Source of the DNA: Onthophagus taurus
Taxonomy: Eukaryota; Arthropoda; Insecta; Coleoptera; Scarabaeidae
Length of the DNA stretch: 64,000 nt
Reading direction: 5' to 3'
Assembly: GCF_036711975.1 (NCBI RefSeq)
Contig: NC_091966.1
Location: 8,315,501 to 8,379,500 of the forward strand
Shown: positions 58,001 through 64,000 of the stretch, piece by piece
How positions within the stretch are numbered: position 1 is the stretch's first letter
How the letters are laid out: every line of letters begins with the position of its first letter
Program-made: the position numbers and the translations under genes
The notes under the pieces: generated by a model
The model's database searches: none
What the model was told of the DNA's origin: nothing
What the model saw: only the letters and a program-made list of their open reading frames with translations

Positions 58001-61000
58001 AACTCGATCAATGGACAGTTATTGTCATCCTAGCACTGATAATGTATTTGCTCTTGATTACTTTTGCACAAATTTATTAACTATGTACTTAGAATTAATT
58101 GGCTTTGTGAATAATTTTAATAGTTTGGAGAAAATGTGACTTGACTTGAATTTTACCGAAATGTCGCTTAGAAACTTATGATTCTAAGATCGCAATATAA
58201 AATTAATATACTTACTTGTTTAAATCCGTGTTACTTCCTATATAATTCGGATTGAGACCCCTCAGTCTAGCCCTAGTCTGTTCGCCGGACACAATTACGC
58301 TGTAAAATATAAGTGGCATTAATTAAAACGGTAAAACTGGTCCACCTCTTTGTACACGCGAGGTGGATTTCTGCGTGCTTAAAGACCTATAACGTCCTCG
58401 AGTGTCGTGCTGGGACAATCATTGCTCTAATTGCCCTCGGGGCGCTCTCGTGTGAATTTAATGGCGCTTCTCTAATAGGTATACTTTGTCTACGTCTGTC
58501 AACGTAGACATTCACCTATGTTACAATACGTTTTACCCCAAGGTAAAATCAGTGAAATTGTTCTCTTAAATTAAATCGTTCATTTAAGGATTAATTTGAA
58601 AAAAAGGAAATCCTTGAATTAATAAATTTAGTAATTTTCTTAAACCTATTACTTCTGGGTTATTCACCATTAGTAATAATTATGCCATAGTTTAATACGA
58701 TTGTATTGATAAATCATTCAAGTGTAGAAACTGTTCAATAAAACTGAATTATACGTATTCCCGATCGAATTGGTGCGAACTCATTCGAAACGTTGGAATT
58801 AATCCGGATCCCTTTTGGGAGACGAGATCCTCGCCGGCCTGCTTCTCTTTGGTGCGGTCAGCGGTAGTAAATTAGAAATGGGTATACCCGAATCGGATGC
58901 AGCTATTCGTGAGGACTTTTCACGACTACTATTCAACATTACATCGACGATAAATAACGAACGCTTTCGTGACCCCGACTAATAAAAGTGTAGCCATCCC
59001 AAAAGACCATAAAACCTCGATAATACAGGATTAATTTAAAATTATGTATTGTTTATGGCACTCATTTTTATTTCCAACTTTATTATTTAACTTAAAATTA
59101 TTAGTGTAATACTAACATTAATACAAGAGAGCACCCCATTTTGGGTAAAACATACATAGTTAAACAATAACTTATGTTTATTGAAACAGAAATATCTTGA
59201 TTAATCAATAGCAAATGCACGTACAGGCTATGTTCTCCTTGATACGTGTGGTAGAGCATGCACATTTGAACATTACAGCTTTGCAAACACAAACAATTCC
59301 ACAAACACGCATTCCATACATAACAAGCTGTTTCTAGTCTACCTTGGGTTTTGGATTGCAAGCGATCACACAACGACTTACTCGGGTGAATCGGACGATC
59401 CAAGACAGGACTTGCAACAGTTGGATCGTCGATGACGCCTACTTATACATTAACAATTAACAAAGAGACGATTTTTTATTATATTCAATTGTATGTATAA
59501 AACTTTGTGTTTTAGCATTTAGTCCGTCACAAACGAGACAATAACTTTGTTTTCTTCAAAGTTGTTTTCTATTTTAATCAAGTTTGTTATCTTGTTTTGT
59601 AAGAATACACGACGAACAAAACTTATTTATGGTCCGTAGAAATTGTATCTTTTCAATGAAATGTTAAGATTTTATTGGGTCCGATGCGGTTTCATCAGAC
59701 TTTTGTGTGCTTTCAGTTAGAAAAGATTGAAGAGGCTCTTTCGTAAACCTCAAATCTAAAATGAAACTATCGATCCGGAGTTGATTGAACCGTGATTCTT
59801 AAGACGTCTAACATGAAATACTCAACATAAAAGAATTTAAAAAGATGATTGAAAAATTATTATTTCTAATGCAAACGGACATCATAGATACAGAATGAGT
59901 TATAAAAAGTCAAAATAATTAATTTATTTTGTAGATTTCCCCTTTTTTTATATACTCACTCAGTATATTATAAGATTATGGAAATTGAAATATCACAATA
60001 GCTTAGTGCAGTACAAAACTGCCATACACATGCCAAGTGCACCCATTTTTCCATTGAACAAAAAAAATCACAAGATTTAAATAATAAAACGGTGTAAGTC
60101 GTAAAAATGATATGAGTAAATATAGAGAATAATTCTCTAAATAAAGATGAAATTACCGTGTCATTGTGAACAATATCCTAATCCATTTCCAGTGCACTTA
60201 CCGTTTGCAAGCAGGCGGTGGCTTTAATCCGTGCGCTTCCAATTCCTTCTCAAGTTGCTTGCACCTCATCTGGCTAATGTCCAATTCCCGCTTCACCTTC
60301 CACAGGTGTGTGTCGCATATCGGATCTCTGCACCTGTGGTTTCTTAAGATATCTTGCGCCTCGTAAACGGCACCCCGAAACGTAAGACTCTTCCCCATCG
60401 AGAGGCTGACTAACGCGCAACATCCACCTCTATCGGTCTTCGCGAGGTGTTTTCTTAAGTACTTGAAGTAGATGTGCTCGAGAAGCAACAAGAGTGCCGC
60501 CAATAAAATCCCTGCGAAACGAGTTTAAATTAGATTTGGAACGAGCCGAGAGTGGGTTTAATTTTCTAATTAAATTGAACAATCTCATCGAATTTAATTT
60601 TCTATCTAAAACGTTAAGATGTTAATTTTCTTTTTCATTTTACTAAATACGTAATTTCATAGGGAATTTCTTATTAAATAGAACGACACTAATCCAAACA
60701 ACATGCTATTTGCGAAAGCAACTAAAATTATGCTACTAATTATAAGTCTGCAGAATTATTAAAACAATTTATTATTATTATTAAATTATTTATATTTTAC
60801 CTGCCATAAGTAATAAGAAAGCTGATAAAAATTGTTCAAGTGCCAAAGGATCCGAGCTTTTTGCTTGTTCTTTTCCTGGTTTACACGTCCCCGTCATCCA
60901 ATAACGTCTGAGCCTCTCCAAGTCACCGTTTCCACGAAATTCGAGCATCTTCTTGTTGAATAGCTTTAGATATTTGAAGTTTCTTGGGAAGGCGAGTCCA

Positions 61001-61286
61001 TACCCGGTCATTGCGTACCACGATCCGACAGTTAACAAGCGGCAATCTTCGTCTTGTGACGTTAGATAATCCAGGACGGTACCATCGTAGATGAAGGCAT
61101 CCAAGTCGCCCGTCAAGACAGCATCGACACCCTCCAAAACTGTCGTCTTGTTAAAGTTTCGCATGTACTTGTGCATCTCCTTGAAATACTTGGAAATTGT
61201 TGAATCTGTATGCGACCATGGGATCGTGCCGTATTTGAACATTGGTTTATGGGAGAATGGTCGAGATAAACGAGAATCATTAACTC
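52092..61286 (-). CDS. Nmdar2: NMDA-type glutamate receptor subunit 2 (3' part)
   Basis: A GluN2-type subunit of a glutamate-gated cation channel in neurons. Exons seen (minus strand): 60801-61286, 60202-60511, 59382-59438 and 52092-52131. Reading phases agree at every junction. The first encodes the S2 ligand-binding lobe: [14 protein letters not shown], the agonist-contact Asp in [13 protein letters not shown], then [16 protein letters not shown]. It runs into the start of the fourth membrane helix ([15 protein letters not shown]). The second completes that helix ([17 protein letters not shown]) and begins the cytoplasmic tail ([29 protein letters not shown]). The third adds [20 protein letters not shown], and the last adds [12 protein letters not shown] and a stop. 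ETVL fits a class I PDZ ligand. The last two exons are less certain because they are short and the final intron is about 7.3 kb. The amino-terminal domain, S1 and pore helices lie beyond the window or in exons I could not find. Confidence 0.88.
52140..54479. other. Large Nmdar2 intron, probable transposon debris
   Basis: A plus-strand frame at 52341-52550 ([20 protein letters not shown]) and a minus-strand frame at 53294-53479 look fossil-like, but I cannot assign them. No other gene is visible. Confidence 0.35.
54480..54900 (-). mobile_element. hAT-type transposase fragment
   Basis: The minus-strand open frame at 54531-54893 reads [21 protein letters not shown], a close match to the (LQ)VDESTDV... 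block around the first catalytic Asp. It is followed by [20 protein letters not shown] and [13 protein letters not shown] (usually VGI.TDGA..M, where the second catalytic Asp is lost here). This is the SCAND3/ZBED5-like hAT lineage. The missing Asp and truncated ends show it is dead. Confidence 0.7.
54901..57099. other. Intronic sequence with scattered transposon ends
   Basis: TACAGAGTGATCCTG at 55401 resembles a TIR-element end. The stretch 56540-56650 (TGAAATATTTTATAG...AAACATGTCTAGTAA) is similar to the 3' tail of the LINE relic at 49430-49540, so it is another LINE tail. No gene is supported. Confidence 0.4.
57100..57800 (-). mobile_element. RTE-like LINE relic (RT domain)
   Basis: On the minus strand pieces read [19 protein letters not shown] near 57600-57680, then a charged stretch [15 protein letters not shown] near 57470-57520. 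They end with [30 protein letters not shown] near 57340-57430, the YLGS.I.......EI..RI...N..Y block. Plus-strand open frames here are antisense shadows. Confidence 0.65.
57801..59381. other. Nmdar2 intron, two GC-richer islands
   Basis: 58320-58510 and 58790-58980 are notably richer in GC than the surrounding intron. A short hairpin (GTCTACGT / ACGTAGAC) occurs at about 58490-58510. No exon with matching splice phase was found in either. Confidence 0.35.
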
Positions 61287-62399
61287 CTAAAAGTAATTAA
61301 GATTAATTTTATTGTGCTGTAATAACGAATTAAATATTTTATCATTTTGATTAGTTTTAGCGAAAAATACCGAGGCAAGGGATTAAAATATGACCGAAAT
61401 ACAACGTTTACGCTTAAGCCCTCGGTTTATACGACCATAAAACGAACACGATAAGGACGTTCCCTGCGCAATATTCATATTTTGAATACATCCTCACCGA
61501 GAAAGAACCTTAAATTTACCGTGGAAACAAATTATGTTGGTAACCCATATAAACGGTCAGGATCCACCTATTAATTATGACACCATGTGTCTATAAGAAC
61601 AGCTTTTTATCGTTTCAACCAATTTCGACTTATAATTACTCCCACATTTCATTTAATTTTTCTTTTACGGTTTACAAATCGGTAATGAACACGTTTCCGT
61701 TCACAAGATGATTGTTTTCTGCGAAAATTAACTTTTAATAGTCAACTGTTACGAATTTAGTTTCAAATGGGAATGGGAATTTTCGCCTGAACGAACCACT
61801 ACCAACTCGAACGTACCTTGTTCTATTGTACGTGTACATACATGCAAATTCGCCCGCTCATTCAAATGAAACGTAAAAGTATTGTTCTAGGTACGGGCGA
61901 GGAAAACGTGTTTGTTCGTGCGACTTGACGACACTTTTGTGTAGGTGTAAAGCGTACCAAAACTAGTTGAACGTGTTTTCGCACATATAGTTATTTCGGA
62001 AATTGTATGTTCAATTTAAAAAGAACTTTACGTGAAAAGGGCAATAAAAAATATTGATATGACCCAGAAAATAGTGATGTCGTTATTTGATCGTAAATAA
62101 AGAAGTAAATAAAGTACTTTTTTTAAGAGCTACATGCAGAGATGCACTATGTCATTTAGTAGTTTATGTAATGAGGGGTTTACGACATCTATATCTTCGG
62201 GTTGTGAGGTAGTTTTAGCAATCAGTATAGTATAGTTAGAAGTTTACGTCATATATCACTTTTTGTGTTGTTATTACATAGATATGAGCTAACGCAACAG
62301 ATAGTGAACTTCTAATGCACAGAAATTTGCAATAAATTGTAAGTAAAAAAATACAGTTTCAAAAAGATTTTGTTCTATATCTGATGAATATCTGAATTG
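61287..62399. other. Nmdar2 intron, no exon recognised
   Basis: Sequence upstream of the most 5' exon seen. No preceding exon of the glutamate receptor (pore helices M1-M3) was found here. Confidence 0.45.
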
Positions 62400-63840
62400 A
62401 CTTTGTGTCAATAAATACCTAAATATTGAGGTATGGCTTGTAATAGAAGACAGATGTTGAACAAAGACTCGAAAGAGATTAAACTGGAGGGAAATAGTAA
62501 ATGATCTTGATATACAACAAAGAGTTTAAATAGACGAGAAAGACTGCAAAGAAACTGGTAACAGAATAATGAGATTAACTAGATATTAGAAACAGAAGAA
62601 AGAGTTGTGGCTGAATACAGGGAGACCGGAATGAAATAGAACAGAGGAGATAAGGAGGAAATTGTGTTACTTGTATGACACTAGTAATAGAAAGAGATTA
62701 AATCTCTATTCAATCTAGAAAATAAATACCAGACTGAGCTGAGACTTCTGACTATAGTACAGCACTATAAGGACAAGAAGGAGATGAGGCAACGAAGAGG
62801 AAGTATAGAAAGACGCGGATAGTGGGAGAAAGAGACGGAGTAATACTGGAAAGGAGAAGCTTTTGATAAGGTTACTGGCACTATTCACTAATACAACTCT
62901 TCATGTTTGTTTCTGCTGATTACACAACTAAAATCTTCTAATAAAATTCTTAAGATAAGATTCCACAAATAATTTTTATTACGTCTATCCAGTGTATTCC
63001 TTGAAAGTGATTCAACTCTTTTAAGTTCTAGTACTCATATGCCGTTAAAATTCAGAATGGAGAGGTTTAGGTTTTTAGGAATGACAAGAGGAGGAAGAAG
63101 GTGAGTGAAAAAAATGCTGGAAATAGAAGAAATTTAACAGAATCTGAAAAACAAGAATAAGACTAGGAAAAAAGAACAAGATTAGAAAGAGATCCTAATC
63201 GCAACAAAATGGCTGGACAGTAAAGAAGAAGCTTGTATTGAGACTGGTTATAAAGTAATATATTTTATTAGACTGAATAGAAAATGATAATAGAAGTAAG
63301 CAGCGGAATAAAAAATAAAAACGTATCTATAAAGACAAGATAGATATTATGTAGAGAAGACGAAGGCCAAAAGATACTTGGTAGTAGTAGAAAGATACTG
63401 AACAGAGATTGGAGAGATTAAAAAAAACCAACTCTTTCATCATTCGCGAGAGATTAATGCAATTAACGGACTAGTCAAAAAGCAGAGAGACTAGAAAAAG
63501 GCTAGTAATGAAAGAAAAAGATTTAATAGAAACAGAAAATATAAAAACGAAACAGGTAGAAAGAAAGGAAGCTGAAATGAGATTGTAATCGCAAGAAAGC
63601 GACTAGACAGAGAGAAGGAGAAGTCGACTTGGCTGCAAAAAGGGTAAAAGGGACTGGAGAGCCAGGAAAGGAAGAAAGTAGGTGGATAAACAATAAAGAA
63701 ATTGGTGAGAGAAGAATTGAGCAGACATTAAAATGGTAAAAAGGAGACCAGTAATAATAGATAGAGAATAGAAACACAAAAAAGATAGTGGTTGCAAAGA
63801 GAGGAGTAAAAAGGGATAGATAATACAAAAAGAGAGTTAA
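62400..63840. repeat. Purine-rich strand-asymmetric tract
   Basis: About 1.4 kb in which the plus strand is dominated by A and G in runs such as AGAAAGAGA. A diverged internal repeat is visible: CTAATCGCAACAAAATGGCTG near 63200 matches GTAATCGCAAGAAAGCGACT near 63585, about 385 bases apart. Minus-strand open frames in it are composition artefacts. Confidence 0.6.
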
Positions 63841-64000
63841 TACTTAACTTCCCTTAACATTTCTACTCTCCTTTTGGTTTAGTTTGGCATTTGTTTTCAA
63901 ACATTCCTGGGCCCTTTTTCTGTGTTAGCGCAAAAGTTCCACATTTCTCTATCTTTCTGGATTCGTCAAATGTTTGCCATTGAGTATGCAATCAATAATA

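Noticed and set aside
58320-58980. GC-richer islands as possible extra NMDA receptor exons
   Set aside because: No reading frame bounded by splice sites in the required phase was found. The direct join to 52131 is phase-consistent.
60166-60366. 66-codon plus-strand frame
   Set aside because: It is antisense to the NMDA receptor exon 60202-60511.
63523-63828. 101-codon minus-strand Phe/Ser/Leu-rich frame
   Set aside because: It is a by-product of the purine-rich plus strand, which lacks minus-strand stop codons.

Overview
This is an AT-rich eukaryotic (insect) window. Coding exons are separated by GT-AG introns that are often only about 50-70 bp. The gene content is insect: a chemosensory odorant receptor of the insect-only 7tm_6 family, and a GluN2-type receptor subunit resembling insect Nmdar2. 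The compact introns and the mix of decayed non-LTR retrotransposons and TA-targeting DNA transposons suggest a beetle (Coleoptera). That placement is inference.

Layout. (a) 1-11.3 kb: transposon relics and a small odorant-receptor cluster. It holds one intact six-exon receptor (5297-6704, 379 aa), an upstream pseudogene whose first exon is split by a 293-bp insertion, and a downstream stub that keeps only the promoter block and the last exon. A complete secreted astacin metalloprotease (9426-10431, minus strand, 253 aa) lies within this stretch, and an inverted, decayed astacin copy lies at 13344-13764. (b) 16.1-16.9 kb: eIF6 (245 aa). (c) 20.4-26.7 kb: an 11-exon single-pass membrane protein with FG-GAP-like repeats, FAM234/ITFG3-like (1006 aa). 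(d) 27.9-35.5 kb: the ciliary protein CFAP91 (730 aa), whose first two exons are duplicated 2.6 kb upstream. (e) 36.1-40.7 kb: a TPX2-family spindle protein on the minus strand, convergent with CFAP91. (f) 38.6-43.7 kb: TIR elements and fold-back transposons, one nested inside another. (g) 44.8-45.4 kb: guanylate kinase (206 aa, one coding exon). (h) 46.4-49.5 kb: a long non-LTR retrotransposon relic carrying a nested MITE. (i) 52.1-61.3 kb: the 3' half of an NMDA receptor GluN2-type gene on the minus strand, ending in a PDZ-ligand-like ETVL. (j) 62.4-63.8 kb: a strongly purine-biased tract.

The genes do not form a pathway. They are independent housekeeping, ciliary/spindle, neuronal, digestive/secreted and chemosensory genes embedded in transposon debris. 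All exon models were built by eye from splice sites, reading phase and family resemblance. In each complete multi-exon gene the summed exon lengths give an uninterrupted frame. The most notable observations are the conserved GC-AG intron and promoter block of the receptor cluster, the hammerhead-like motif in the insertion that killed one receptor, the duplicated CFAP91 5' exons, the nested fold-back elements, and the distant phase-matched last exon of the NMDA receptor.
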